Positions 16,230 through 24,795 are shown, numbered from the stretch's first letter. The stretch is 64,000 bases of DNA from Saccharothrix obliqua (GCF_019375475.1 NZ_JAHXGQ010000015.1:1-64000), one strand, 5' to 3'. The notes: generated by a model from the letters alone, not told the origin. Numbers and translations are program-made.

Positions 16230-17786
16230 ATGTCCGTCGAGACGAGCGAGCCTGCCGAATCCACTTCGGAGCCCGCGAAGAAGGACGTCGTACAAGCGAT
16301 GTCCGGCTTGATGCTGGGCATGTTCATGGCCATCCTGGCCTCGACGATCGTGTCCAACGCGCTGCCGCGCATCATCGCGGACCTGCACGGGTCGCAGTCC
16401 GTCTACACCTGGGTGGTCACCACCGAGCTGCTGGCGATGACGGCCACCGTGCCGCTGTGGGGCAAGCTCGCCGACCTGTACAGCCGCAAGCTGCTGATCC
16501 AGCTCTCGCTGGGCATGTTCGTGGTCGGCTCCCTGATCGCCGGGTTCTCCCCGAACGTCGAGGTGCTCATCGCGAGCCGCGTCGTGCAGGGTCTCGGCGC
16601 GGGCGGCATGACCGCGCTGGCGACCATCGTGATGGCGGCCATGATCCCGCCGCGCGACATGGGCAAGTACGCCGGCCTGTTCGGCGCCGTGTTCGGCGTC
16701 GGCACCGTGGCCGGGCCGCTGATCGGCGGCGTCATGGTGGACACGTCCTGGTTGGGCTGGCGCTGGTGCTTCTTCATCGGCGTGCCGTTCACCCTCGCCG
16801 CGATCCTGCTGCTCCAGCGCACGCTGCGGCTGCCGGTGGTGCGCAAGGACGTCAAGATCGACTACCTGGGCGCGGCGCTGATCGTGGCGGGTGTGTCGAC
16901 GCTGCTGGTGTGGACGACGCTCGCGGGCAACCAGTTCGAGTGGGTGTCCGGCTGGTCCGCGCTGATGGTCGTCGGCGGCCTGGTGCTGCTGGCGCTCGCG
17001 GTGTGGGTGGAGGCGCGGGCGGTCGACCCGATCGTGCCGCTGTCCATCTTCGCCAACCGCACCGTCGCGCTCACCACCACGGCCAGCGCCCTGGTCGGTG
17101 TCGCGATGTTCGGCGGCACGGTCTTCCTGTCCCAGTATTTCCAGATCGGGCTGGGCAAGACGCCGACCGAGGCGGGTCTGATGAGCCTGCCGCTGATCTT
17201 CGGGTTGCTGGTGTCGTCCACCGTGGCCGGCGGGTTGATCACCAAGTGGGGCCGCTGGAAGGCGTTCCTGGTGGCCGGCGGCGTGGTGATGGTCGGCGGC
17301 ATGGCGTTGCTGGCCACGATCAGCGCGAGCACCAGCGTGTTCATGGTGTCGGTGCACATGGCCGTGCTGGGCATCGGCGTCGGCATGCTGATGCAGAACC
17401 TGGTGCTGGTGGCGCAGAACGACGTGCCGGCGAAGGACCTGGGCGCGACCACGTCGACCCTCACGTTCTTCCGCTCGCTCGGCGGCGCGATCGGCGTGAG
17501 CGTGCTCGGCGCGGTGCTGGCCAACCGCGTCACGTCGAAGATGACCGAGAGCTTCGGCCCGCTGCCCTCGGGCGAGGCGGGCGCCGTGCCGAAGCTGACG
17601 GACCTGCCGGAGCAGGCGCGGGGGATCATCCAGGCGATCTACGCCGACGCCACGGCCGAGCTGTTCCTGATCGGCGCGCCGATCGCCGTGCTGGCGCTGC
17701 TGGCCGTGCTGTTCATCAAGGAGAAGCCGCTCAAGACGCTCAGCGGTGACGAGCGCCTGGCCGCCGAGATGTCCGGCGGTCACTGA
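16230..17786 (+). CDS. MFS drug exporter, DHA2 (EmrB/QacA) family, 14 TM
   Basis: 518 residues from ATG 16230, with a GGGGGG ribosome-binding site. Proton-driven export of drugs or secondary metabolites across the membrane. The N-terminal cytosolic tail (about 30 residues) precedes TM1 with ASTIVSNALPRI; motif A WGKLADLYSRK near residue 80; motif C region VAGPLIGGVMVDTSWLGW near 165, which continues with WRWCFF. Length and pattern match 14-TM DHA2 pumps. It follows the TetR gene by 27 nt. It is strikingly similar along its whole length to the exporter at 22097-23659. A strong terminator follows. Confidence 0.95.
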   Translation: MSVETSEPAESTSEPAKKDVVQAMSGLMLGMFMAILASTIVSNALPRIIADLHGSQSVYTWVVTTELLAMTATVPLWGKLADLYSRKLLIQLSLGMFVVGSLIAGFSPNVEVLIASRVVQGLGAGGMTALATIVMAAMIPPRDMGKYAGLFGAVFGVGTVAGPLIGGVMVDTSWLGWRWCFFIGVPFTLAAILLLQRTLRLPVVRKDVKIDYLGAALIVAGVSTLLVWTTLAGNQFEWVSGWSALMVVGGLVLLALAVWVEARAVDPIVPLSIFANRTVALTTTASALVGVAMFGGTVFLSQYFQIGLGKTPTEAGLMSLPLIFGLLVSSTVAGGLITKWGRWKAFLVAGGVVMVGGMALLATISASTSVFMVSVHMAVLGIGVGMLMQNLVLVAQNDVPAKDLGATTSTLTFFRSLGGAIGVSVLGAVLANRVTSKMTESFGPLPSGEAGAVPKLTDLPEQARGIIQAIYADATAELFLIGAPIAVLALLAVLFIKEKPLKTLSGDERLAAEMSGGH

Positions 17787-17791
17787 GCCCG

Positions 17792-17828
17792 ACCGCCGGG
17801 ACCGGGCCGCGTGCCCGGTCCCGGCGGT
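17792..17828 (+). terminator. Strong 16-bp hairpin after the exporter
   Basis: ACCGCCGGGACCGGGC and its exact reverse complement flank the 5-nt loop CGCGT, five bases after the exporter stop. No T-tract follows. Confidence 0.85.
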
Positions 17829-17918
17829 TCACCGCCCGTAGTCCACCGCAGGTCACGGAGTCGGCACTTGACGACTCAGCGTCACTCCCCGGCGCGGCGG
17901 AGGGCGCTTTCCGGCGGG

Positions 17919-17935
17919 AAGTTGTCTAAGTTGTC
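17919..17935 (+). promoter_or_regulatory. Direct repeat next to the second TetR start
   Basis: AAGTTGTC-T-AAGTTGTC, two 8-bp direct copies with 9-bp period ending 3 nt before the GTG start. TAAGTT at 17927-17932 could be the -10 of a near-leaderless transcript. A possible autoregulatory site. Confidence 0.5.
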
Positions 17936-17938
17936 CCT

Positions 17939-18529
17939 GTGACCCGACCTGTCGGACTGCGGGAGCGCAAGAAGCTGGCGACCCGCGCCGCGCTCGCCGA
18001 CGCCGCGCTGCGCCTGTGCGTGGAGCACGGCGTGGACGGGGTGACGGTCGAGCAGGTGGCGCGGGCCGCGGGCGTGTCGCTGCGGACGTTCTTCAACTAC
18101 TTCTCCTCCAAGGAGGAGGCGGTCGTCGCGGGTGACGTGGCCACCGCCGAGGCGTTCGTGCGCGCCTTCGCGCAGCGCCCGCCCGAGGAACCGGTGCTGG
18201 AGGCGTTGCGGCGGGCGCTCGGCGAGGTGCTGCCCGACCGCGTGGACCGGACCAAGCTGGAGCAGCTGCGCGTGCTGCGGCGGACGCCGGCGCTGCTGCC
18301 GCACCTGATGGCCGCGTTCCACGCGCAGGAGAAGGCGCTCGCGGTGGCGATCGCGCGGCGGGTCGGCGTCGACCCGGACGCCGACCTGTACCCCCTGATG
18401 TGCGCCGCCGCCGTGATGGCCACGTTGCGCGTCGTCGTCGCGTGGTGGCTGGACGCGGGTGACCGGCGACCGCCGACCGGCCTGATCGACATCATGGTCG
18501 ACCGGCTGGACGCCGGGTTCGCCCGCTAG
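17939..18529 (+). CDS. TetR family regulator
   Basis: 196 residues from GTG 17939. HTH: LRERKKLATRAALADAALRL then VTVEQVARAAGVSLRTFFNYFSSKEEAV (residues 7-60), very close to the first TetR of the island. The ligand domain (MCAAAVMATLRVVVAWWLDAG near 165-185) is typical of TetR_C subfamilies that sense hydrophobic compounds. No ribosome-binding site, so the transcript may be leaderless. It stands alone after a terminator; its target could be the neighbouring P450 or one of the two exporters. Confidence 0.9.
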   Translation: MTRPVGLRERKKLATRAALADAALRLCVEHGVDGVTVEQVARAAGVSLRTFFNYFSSKEEAVVAGDVATAEAFVRAFAQRPPEEPVLEALRRALGEVLPDRVDRTKLEQLRVLRRTPALLPHLMAAFHAQEKALAVAIARRVGVDPDADLYPLMCAAAVMATLRVVVAWWLDAGDRRPPTGLIDIMVDRLDAGFAR

Positions 18530-18540
18530 GCGCCGTCCTC

Positions 18541-18570
18541 GAAGCCGAAGCCGAAGCCGAAGCCGAAGCT
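18541..18570 (+). repeat. Hexanucleotide tandem repeat (GAAGCC)
   Basis: Four perfect GAAGCC units and a fifth with one change, starting 12 nt after the TetR stop. On the minus strand it would read as alternating Gly-Phe in a small ORF (18526-18780), which I do not accept as a gene. The rest of 18530-18793 holds nothing else I can support. Confidence 0.85.
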
Positions 18571-18793
18571 GCGGCCCGGACCGCCCCCGCCGACGCGGGG
18601 AAGACGGCGGTCGGGCAGCGCCCTAATTTTCAGGAAGCCTGCCTGATAGTTCCGCGGGCGGCGGCAGCCTTCGGGAGCCCCGTCGGCGCGGGAAGGCGTC
18701 CGCCGTCGGTTCGCCGCCTGCCACCGTCGGTCAACCCGTGCCCGCGCACCGCAACCCGAGATCACGGCAGGTCGAACCACACCACAACAGGCT

Positions 18794-20056
18794 TCAGCCC
18801 CAGGCCACCGGCAGGCTGTGCACGCCGTAGATGAGCATGTCGCTGCGCAGCGGCACCTCCTCCGGTGGCAGGTCCAGCCTCAGGTCGGGCAGCCTGCGCA
18901 GCAACTCGGTGAACGCGACGGCCAGCTCCACGCGGGCGAGTTGCTGGCCCAGGCACTGGTGGATGCCGTGGCCGAACGCCAGGTGCGACGGGCGCGGCCG
19001 GGTCACCTCCAGCACGTCCGGGTCGGCGAGGTTGCGGGGGTCGCGGTTGGCGGTCGGCACCGAGACGATGACGGTCGTGTCGGCGGGGATCGTGACGCCG
19101 GCGACCGTGATCTCCTCCTTGGTGGTGCGGATCGGACCCAGGTGGATGATCGACAGGAACCGCAGCAGCTCCTCGACCGCGTTCTCCACCAGCGACGGGT
19201 CGGCACGCAGCTTCGCCAGCTGCTCGGGGTGCTCCAGCAACGCGAAGGTGCCCAGCGCGAGCATGTTGGCGGTCGTCTCGTGACCCGCGACGAGCAGCAG
19301 GTTCGCGATGTTGACCAGCTCGTCGTCGGTCAGCTCGGGCGCGGCCTCGATCAGGCCCGACAGCAGGTCGTCCGCCGGCGCCTCGCGCTTGGCCCGGACC
19401 AGGTCGCGCATGAAGGCACGCAACCCGTCGATCACCTCGACGACCTCGGCGCCGTCGACGTCGAGCTGCACGAGCGTGCCCGTGCGCTCCTGGAACTCGG
19501 CGCGGTCCTCGTACGGCACGCCCAGCAACTCGCAGATGACCAGCGACGGCACGGGCAGCGCGAACGCGGTCACCAGGTCGGCGCGGTCACCGGCCGCGGT
19601 CATCGCGTCCAGGTGGCCGGTGACGATGTCGTGCACGCGTGGCGCGAGCTGCTTCATCCGGCGGACGGTGAACTGGCCGGTGAGCAGCTTGCGGTAACGC
19701 GTGTGGTCCGGCGGGTCGGAGCCGAGCAGGTTCCCGGCGCGGATGGCCGGGTCGGTGAGCAGCTCCCGCAGTTCCGGCGGGAGCTTGTCGAGCACGCGCT
19801 TGCTGCGGAAGCGGTCCGCGGAGAGCCGCTGGTCGGCGAGCACCGCGCGGGCCTCCGCGTGACCGGTGATGAGCCACGCCTCGTCGCCGTCGCCCATGAC
19901 GAGCCGGTGCACCGGGCCCCGGGCGGCGAGTTCGGCCTGACGCGCGGAGGGGTCGAAGGGGCGGTCCGGCACGCGCTCGTTGTACTCGGGCGGCAGGCGC
20001 AGGCCCAATCGGTCCTGGCTCGGTCCGCGTTCCCGGGAAGCTGTGGGGCTGGTCAT
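18794..20056 (-). CDS. Cytochrome P450 (CYP105/107-like)
   Basis: 420 residues from ATG 20056; the start 39 nt upstream adds only a Pro/Gly-rich tail. Haem-thiolate monooxygenase, soluble, needing ferredoxin and reductase partners that are not encoded nearby. Motifs: substrate-side PDHTRYRKLL near residue 115, I-helix AGHETTAN near 245, ExxR as EELLR near 285, and haem loop FGHGIHQCLGQQLAR near 350 with the Cys ligand. Length is typical of bacterial class I P450s. A 13-bp palindrome covers its likely -35. It may be a tailoring enzyme for the PKS product or a xenobiotic oxidase; the TetR genes on either side favour regulated use. Confidence 0.96.
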   Translation of the reverse strand: MTSPTASRERGPSQDRLGLRLPPEYNERVPDRPFDPSARQAELAARGPVHRLVMGDGDEAWLITGHAEARAVLADQRLSADRFRSKRVLDKLPPELRELLTDPAIRAGNLLGSDPPDHTRYRKLLTGQFTVRRMKQLAPRVHDIVTGHLDAMTAAGDRADLVTAFALPVPSLVICELLGVPYEDRAEFQERTGTLVQLDVDGAEVVEVIDGLRAFMRDLVRAKREAPADDLLSGLIEAAPELTDDELVNIANLLLVAGHETTANMLALGTFALLEHPEQLAKLRADPSLVENAVEELLRFLSIIHLGPIRTTKEEITVAGVTIPADTTVIVSVPTANRDPRNLADPDVLEVTRPRPSHLAFGHGIHQCLGQQLARVELAVAFTELLRRLPDLRLDLPPEEVPLRSDMLIYGVHSLPVAWG

Positions 20057-20107
20057 CGGCGGTCCCGTTCCCGACCCGGTGGGTGACCAGGTCATCGCTC
20101 AGGGTGA

Positions 20108-20146
20108 TGGATGACCTACGGTACCAAATCATGCACGTCGTGCAAC
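20108..20146 (-). promoter_or_regulatory. P450 promoter with palindrome
   Basis: Read on the minus strand, TTGCAC (-35) and TACCGT (-10) are about 16 bp apart. The palindrome TGCACG-T-CGTGCA (20132-20144) overlaps the -35. The stretch is AT-rich compared with neighbours (contains a TTTTTT run at 20147-20152). A candidate target for one of the local TetR proteins. Confidence 0.5.
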
Positions 20147-20305
20147 TTTTTTCGGCGGTTGCCGAAGTCAACCCCTGGTTCTCGGGATGTCGTCGTCCCG
20201 GGTGCGCGGTCCACGATGGACACCGAGCGCGGGCGGCACGCGCTCAGGCGGGTTCCGCGGTGCTGTGCCGGCGGAACCCGGCCCCGGCTGGGGGGAACGG
20301 GGTGG

Positions 20306-20340
20306 ACGGGGTCCGGTCGCCCAACGCGACCGGACCCCGT
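20306..20340. terminator. Perfect 15-bp hairpin
   Basis: ACGGGGTCCGGTCGC and its exact reverse complement flank a 5-nt loop. It lies 16 nt downstream of the stop of the minus-strand surface-protein gene and is its likely terminator. Confidence 0.85.
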
Positions 20341-20355
20341 TCGTTCGTCGTGGGT

Positions 20356-20874
20356 TCAGCGACGGCGACGGCGGGCGAGCAGGCCGAGGAGCGCCACGCC
20401 GGCGACCACCAGGAGGACGCCCAGCGCGGCGACCACGCCGGTGTCCACGCCCGTGCGCGCGAGCGGGGCGGGCTTGGGCGGGGGCGTCACCGCGATGGTG
20501 CCGCCGGCGCCCTTCGGCGGTGTGGCCTCGGCCGATCCCGTGAGTGCGGCTGCGGAAGTGGTCGCGGTGGTGGTGATCGTGGTGGTGGTGGTGACGGGTG
20601 GGGGAGTCGTGCCCGGCGTGGGCGCCTGCGGTGTCGGCGGGACCGTGGTGGTGGTGATCGGCGGTTCGCCGCCCCTGGCCTCGGTCGGTGGTGGGGTGGG
20701 GATCTCGGGGGAGGACGTGGCGGCGGCCCCGGTGGGCGACCTCTCCGCGCACGGCGGCGTGGAGCACGGCAACCGGTCCGCGGACGTCGGTTGGGCGACA
20801 CCGGCACCCGGCGCGGCGAACGCCGCCAGCAGCACCGCGCCGACCGCGAGACCGGCCAGTCGAGTTCGAGACAT
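20356..20874 (-). CDS. Sortase-anchored (LAxTG) surface protein with Thr/Pro stalk
   Basis: 172 residues from ATG 20874. A Sec signal peptide (MSRTRLAGLAVGAVLLAAF, cleavage after about residue 27) leads into a short segment with two Cys (LPCSTPPC), then a low-complexity Pro/Thr stalk (about 45-125) with runs of Thr. The C-terminus has the full cell-wall sorting signal: LARTG (near 138), a hydrophobic helix and the tail RRRRR. LAxTG is the form used by class E sortases of high-GC actinobacteria. No sortase gene is in the window. There is no catalytic domain, so a spacer, adhesive or coat role is likely; the stalk may be glycosylated. Confidence 0.87.
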   Translation of the reverse strand: MSRTRLAGLAVGAVLLAAFAAPGAGVAQPTSADRLPCSTPPCAERSPTGAAATSSPEIPTPPPTEARGGEPPITTTTVPPTPQAPTPGTTPPPVTTTTTITTTATTSAAALTGSAEATPPKGAGGTIAVTPPPKPAPLARTGVDTGVVAALGVLLVVAGVALLGLLARRRRR

Positions 20875-20985
20875 GCGGCCGATGGTCGCCGGCGCGGGCC
20901 GATCGCGCACCGCGGGGAACCGGTTTCCACCCCGGCGGGGTGCCAATACCGCGACCGGGTGGGCCGTTCCACCACGCGTGCGTGG

Positions 20986-21537
20986 TCAAGCCAGGGCTTC
21001 GGCCACCCATTCGGCCAAACCGCGGTCCGGGTGCTCCAGCCAGTGCTGGGTGGCGGCGCGGAGGGCGGCGAGGAACGTCGCCGCCAGCACGCGGGCCCGC
21101 AACCCGCTCAGGCCCCGGTCGGCCAGTTCGGCGGTCAGGTCGCGTTCCATCGCCGCGTAGGCGGCGACCTGGTGGGCGGCCAGGCTGGGGTGGCCGCGCA
21201 GCAGGCGGCGTTGCGCCACCCACGCCGGGTCCAGGCGGTCGCTCTCGGCGAGCAACCGCTCGGCCGCGGTGGTCAGGACCGCGCGTGGCGGCTCGTCGCC
21301 CGGCTGCTCGCGCACCAGCTCCAGCAGGCGGCGCAGGCGCACCAGGTCGCCGTAGAAGATCGCTTCTTCCTTGCCCGCGAAGTAGTTCGAGAACGTGCGG
21401 CGGGAGACCTCGGCCGCGTCGGCGATGGACTCCACGGTGACCCGGTCCGGCCCGTGCTCCAGCGCCAGTCGCACCGCCGCCTCGTGCAGGGCCATGCGGG
21501 TGGCCGTCTTCTTCCGCTCGCGCAGCCCGGTGTCCAT
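20986..21537 (-). CDS. TetR family regulator, divergent from marR-exporter operon
   Basis: 183 residues from ATG 21537; the 27 residues possible upstream run through the operator and are rejected. HTH at residues 3-55 (LRERKKTATRMALHEAAVRL, then VTVESIADAAEVSRRTFSNYF). The C-terminal domain is Leu/Arg-rich. The gene is divergent from the MarR gene at 21636, and the shared 98-bp region contains a perfect 17-bp palindrome next to its own start and a second inverted repeat next to marR. Confidence 0.9.
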   Translation of the reverse strand: MDTGLRERKKTATRMALHEAAVRLALEHGPDRVTVESIADAAEVSRRTFSNYFAGKEEAIFYGDLVRLRRLLELVREQPGDEPPRAVLTTAAERLLAESDRLDPAWVAQRRLLRGHPSLAAHQVAAYAAMERDLTAELADRGLSGLRARVLAATFLAALRAATQHWLEHPDRGLAEWVAEALA

Positions 21538-21555
21538 CGAGACCCAGATTACACC

Positions 21556-21572
21556 TTTGCCCACTGGGCAAA
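21556..21572. promoter_or_regulatory. Perfect 17-bp palindrome, likely TetR operator
   Basis: TTTGCCCA-C-TGGGCAAA, 8-bp arms, no mismatch, 18 nt upstream of the TetR start. TGTAAT just downstream on the minus strand could be its -10. Confidence 0.8.
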
Positions 21573-21597
21573 CTTGCACGATGGGAAAGTTTGATAG

Positions 21598-21618
21598 ATG
21601 CTTGTAGTAAGCAAGCAT
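21598..21618. promoter_or_regulatory. Inverted repeat, likely MarR operator
   Basis: ATGCTTG-N7-CAAGCAT, perfect 7-bp arms, ending 17 nt before the MarR start. It contains the shorter nested repeat GCTT-GTAGT-AAGC. Position fits autorepression by MarR. Confidence 0.7.
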
Positions 21619-21635
21619 TCGGGGGAGGGGTCACC

Positions 21636-22100
21636 GTGGACACCGGCCCGCGCCACGACGAGCTGATCGAGCGGCTGCGCGACCTGCTGAAGAACGTCCG
21701 GTTGGTGCGTCAACTGCGCACCGACCGCTACCCGTCCGTCCCGACCGGCCTGGTGGGGACGCTGACGTTGATCGAGCGGACGTCCGGGTGCCACGCCAAG
21801 GAGTTGGCGCGGCGCACCGGGCTCGACCCCTCGACGGTCAGCCGAGCGGTCGCCGCGCTGGTCGCCCACGGCCTCGTGGAGCGGCGGGCGGACCCGGCGG
21901 ACGGGCGGGCCAGCGTGCTGGCGGTCACCGCCGCCGGGCACGCCGCGCTCGACGAGGCCCGCCGGTGGTACGACGACCTGCTGGACCGGGTGCTCGCGGA
22001 CTGGGAGCCGCGGGACGTCGAGGTGCTCACCTCGCTCCTGCTGCGGCTCAACACCGATGTCGAAGGAGCCCTCGGCTCCACCTTGGAGGCCGTTCGATGA
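21636..22100 (+). CDS. MarR family regulator
   Basis: 154 residues from GTG 21636, with GGGGGAGGGG upstream. Winged helix at about 45-110: LTLIERTSGCHAKELARRTG, then DPSTVSRAVAALVAHGLVERR (recognition helix) and the wing DPADGRASVLAVTAAG. It ends in an ATGA overlap with the exporter gene, so repressor and pump are made together. The normal logic is repression of the operon until a drug-like ligand binds. Confidence 0.93.
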   Translation: MDTGPRHDELIERLRDLLKNVRLVRQLRTDRYPSVPTGLVGTLTLIERTSGCHAKELARRTGLDPSTVSRAVAALVAHGLVERRADPADGRASVLAVTAAGHAALDEARRWYDDLLDRVLADWEPRDVEVLTSLLLRLNTDVEGALGSTLEAVR

Positions 22101-23659
22101 GTGCCACGCCGGTCGCGGGCACCGAGCCGATGAGCCACCGGCAGATCCTCGAAGCACTCAGCGGGTTGCTGCTGGTGCTCTTCGTGGCGATGCTGAGCGG
22201 CACCGTGGTGTCCACCGCGCTGCCGCAGATCATCGGCGCGCTCGACGGGTCGCAGACCCAGTACACCTGGGTCGTCACGGCGACCCTGCTGACCGCCACC
22301 GCCAGCACGCCGATCTGGGGCAAGCTGGCCGACCTGTTCGACAAGAAGACGATGGTCCAGGTGGCCATCGTGATCTTCGCGATCGGTTCGGTGATCAGCG
22401 GGTTCGCGCAGAGCGCGGGCCAGCTCATCGCGGCCCGCGCGTTCCAGGGCATCGGCGTCGGCGGGCTCCAGGCGCTGGTGCAGGTGGTGATCGCCGCGAT
22501 GATCCCGCCACGGGAGCGCGGGCGCTACAACGGCTACCTGGGCGCGGTGATGGCCGTCGCGACGGTCGGCGGGCCGCTGCTGGGCGGCCTGATCGTGGAC
22601 ACGTCCTGGCTGGGCTGGCGCTGGTGCTTCTTCATCGGCGTCCCGGTCGCGCTGGTGGCGTTGTTCGTGCTCCAGGTGACGCTGCGGGTGCCGTCCACGC
22701 GGCGGACCGACGTGAAGATCGACTACCTGGGCGCGGGCCTGATCGCGGCGGGCGTGTCGCTGCTGCTGGTCTGGATCTCCTTCGTGGACGGCTCGTTCGC
22801 GTGGATCTCGTGGCAGAGCGGCGCCATGGTGGGTGGCTCGGTGCTGCTGCTCGCGCTGGCCGTGCTGGTCGAGTCGCGGGCCGCCGAGCCCGTCGTGCCG
22901 CTGCACATCGTGCGTCGGCACACCACGGCGCTGGCGATCCTGGCGAGCGTCGCGGTCGGCATGGCGATGTTCGGCGGCGCGGTGTTCCTCGGCCAGTATT
23001 TCCAGATCGGACGGGGCTACACGCCGACCGAGGCGGGCCTGCTCACCATCCCGATGATGGCGGGCGTGCTGGGCGCCTCGATCATCAGCGGCCGGATGAT
23101 CACCCGCAGCGGGCGGGTCAAGCCGTACATCGTGGCGGGCACGATCATCCTCGTGCTGGGCTTCGCGGCGCTGGGCCTGATCGACCACGAGACCTCGCTG
23201 GTCCTGGTCGGCGGCGCGATGCTGCTGGTGGGCACGGGCGTCGGCATGACCATGCAGAACCTGGTGCTGGCGGTGCAGAACACGGTGCCGCTCAAGGACA
23301 TCGGCGCGGCCAGCGCCACCATCGCGTTCTTCCGCTCGCTCGGCGGCACCATCGGCGTGTCGGTGCTCGGCGCGGTGCTGGCGCGGGACGTCCAGGAGCG
23401 GATCGCCGGCGGGCTCGCCGCGGCGGGCGTGCCGGCCACCGGCGGCGGCAGCGGCAGCCTCAACATCAACGCGCTGCCGGAAGTCGTGCAGAACGTCGTG
23501 CGTGCCGCGTACGGCGACTCGACCGGGCACATCTTCATGATCTCGGCGTGCATCGCGGTGGTCGGCGTGATCGCGGCGGTGCTGCTCAAGCCGGTGACGC
23601 TGCGCTCCAGCCTGGACCTCGCCGAGCCGGCCCGGCCCGAGGCGAAGACCGGGGCCTAG
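22097..23659 (+). CDS. MFS drug exporter, DHA2 family (paralogue of the exporter at 16230)
   Basis: 520 residues from ATG 22097 overlapping the marR stop. Fourteen predicted TM helices. Motif A WGKLADLFDKK near residue 75; TSWLGWRWCFFIG near 170, identical to the same stretch in the exporter at 16230; SRMITRSGRVK-type loop near 335; GGTIGVSVLGAVLA near 415. Similarity to the first exporter runs over the whole length, indicating gene duplication followed by capture of a different regulator (MarR/TetR instead of TetR). The stop overlaps that of the converging DoxX-like gene inside CTAG. Confidence 0.95.
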   Translation: MSATPVAGTEPMSHRQILEALSGLLLVLFVAMLSGTVVSTALPQIIGALDGSQTQYTWVVTATLLTATASTPIWGKLADLFDKKTMVQVAIVIFAIGSVISGFAQSAGQLIAARAFQGIGVGGLQALVQVVIAAMIPPRERGRYNGYLGAVMAVATVGGPLLGGLIVDTSWLGWRWCFFIGVPVALVALFVLQVTLRVPSTRRTDVKIDYLGAGLIAAGVSLLLVWISFVDGSFAWISWQSGAMVGGSVLLLALAVLVESRAAEPVVPLHIVRRHTTALAILASVAVGMAMFGGAVFLGQYFQIGRGYTPTEAGLLTIPMMAGVLGASIISGRMITRSGRVKPYIVAGTIILVLGFAALGLIDHETSLVLVGGAMLLVGTGVGMTMQNLVLAVQNTVPLKDIGAASATIAFFRSLGGTIGVSVLGAVLARDVQERIAGGLAAAGVPATGGGSGSLNINALPEVVQNVVRAAYGDSTGHIFMISACIAVVGVIAAVLLKPVTLRSSLDLAEPARPEAKTGA

Positions 23660-24519
23660 CGCTCCGGTCGCCAGTCGCGCGCGGCGGCGTAGGCCGCCGC
23701 GCCGACCAGCAGGACCAGGGGCAGCGCGAAGTCGGCGCCGCGGCCGACGAACGCCGAGAATTCCTGGCCGACCAGCGGTCGGAGCGATTCGGTGGCGAGT
23801 TTCCAGGCGAGCGCGAACCACAGCAGCGGCCGGGCCGGGCGAATCAGCACGGCCAGGCCGAGCAGCGCCTCGAACCCGCCCACGACGTACATCAGGTGCC
23901 CGCTGTAGACGGCGTTGCTGTCCGCGCCGAAGAATGCGAAGAACCGGTACCAGTACGGCTCCTGCTCGAATGCGGCGAGCCCGCCGTGACCGATCAGCAG
24001 CAGCGCCAGGCCGAACCGGGCCACCCAGTGGACGCCGAAGTACCCCGGGTCGGACGGGTGGGTGGGCAGGCGGCCGGTGGTGAACCAGGCACGTGCCGAG
24101 CGCCCGCCGAACCCGACCAGGAACAGCAGGGCCAGCGGGGCGGCGTAGTTCCCGGCGCGTTCCACGACCTCCCACCAGCTCTCGCCGGCCAACGGGCGGA
24201 GCAGTGCGGTGAACACCGCCCATAACGTCGCGTACAGCAGTACGGCGCGAATCGGGCGTATGAGCGCGAACAGGCCCACGATGATGTCCAACGCGCCCAC
24301 GACGTACATCACCAGTTCGGTCGCCGTGTGCGGGGAGATGCCGAACAACGCGTAGTACGGCAGCCAATCGCGCTGCCCCTGCCACCCCGCCCAGCCGTGG
24401 CCGATGAATTCGGTCGCCACACCCAGGCGCAACAGCCAGTGCAACCGCTTCGCGACCGGGGCCGCGGACCACGCCGCGCGCACGAATGCGGCGGTGGCCC
24501 GCGCTTTCCGCTTGATCAC
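23656..24519 (-). CDS. DoxX-like multi-pass membrane protein
   Basis: 287 residues from GTG 24519, with GGAG-type sequence upstream. About seven or eight hydrophobic segments in two similar halves: one begins RLGVATEFIGHGWAGW (near residue 35), the other RFGLALLLIGHGGLAAF (near 165). Each half continues with a LVMYVVGALDIIVGL or LMYVVGGFEALLGL segment, a clear internal duplication. The repeated GHG/MYVVG pattern recalls DoxX/DoxD-like quinone-linked membrane proteins, but the family was not confirmed. Convergent with the exporter gene. Confidence 0.8.
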   Translation of the reverse strand: MIKRKARATAAFVRAAWSAAPVAKRLHWLLRLGVATEFIGHGWAGWQGQRDWLPYYALFGISPHTATELVMYVVGALDIIVGLFALIRPIRAVLLYATLWAVFTALLRPLAGESWWEVVERAGNYAAPLALLFLVGFGGRSARAWFTTGRLPTHPSDPGYFGVHWVARFGLALLLIGHGGLAAFEQEPYWYRFFAFFGADSNAVYSGHLMYVVGGFEALLGLAVLIRPARPLLWFALAWKLATESLRPLVGQEFSAFVGRGADFALPLVLLVGAAAYAAARDWRPER

Positions 24520-24777
24520 GGGCTCTCCGTTCTCCTGTGCGCGGCCGGACTCGACCGGGAGAACGTACGGAACGCACGGCGGTGTGGAATCACCACAATG
24601 CACCAATCCGGTGTGTGAGGTGAATCACGCTACTGTCGCGTAAAAGGAAGATGTCCGGAATCGGAAATCGTCGGCGGAGCGGCGTTCGGTCAGGTGTCCC
24701 ATGACCCGCTGTTCGGGTGCGCGCCGTCCCGCCGGGTGGTCGCGGGTTGACCGGGACCCGGCCGGCGGCCACCATCA

Positions 24778-24795
24778 CCTCAATGGATGTTGAGG
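24778..24795. promoter_or_regulatory. ArsR-type operator across the start codon
   Basis: CCTCAA-TGGATG-TTGAGG, perfect 6-bp arms and the TCAA-N6-TTGA core typical of ArsR/SmtB sites. It spans the ATG at 24783, so autorepression would act at or just after transcription start. Confidence 0.75.

Noticed and set aside
18526..18780. A minus-strand ORF ending in alternating Gly-Phe from the GAAGCC repeat
   Set aside because: No ribosome-binding site, Arg-rich body and the Gly-Phe part is simply the repeat. Not supported as a gene.
18794..20056. Linking the P450 to the PKS cluster
   Set aside because: It is over 10 kb away, separated by housekeeping genes such as glyA. The link cannot be shown from sequence.
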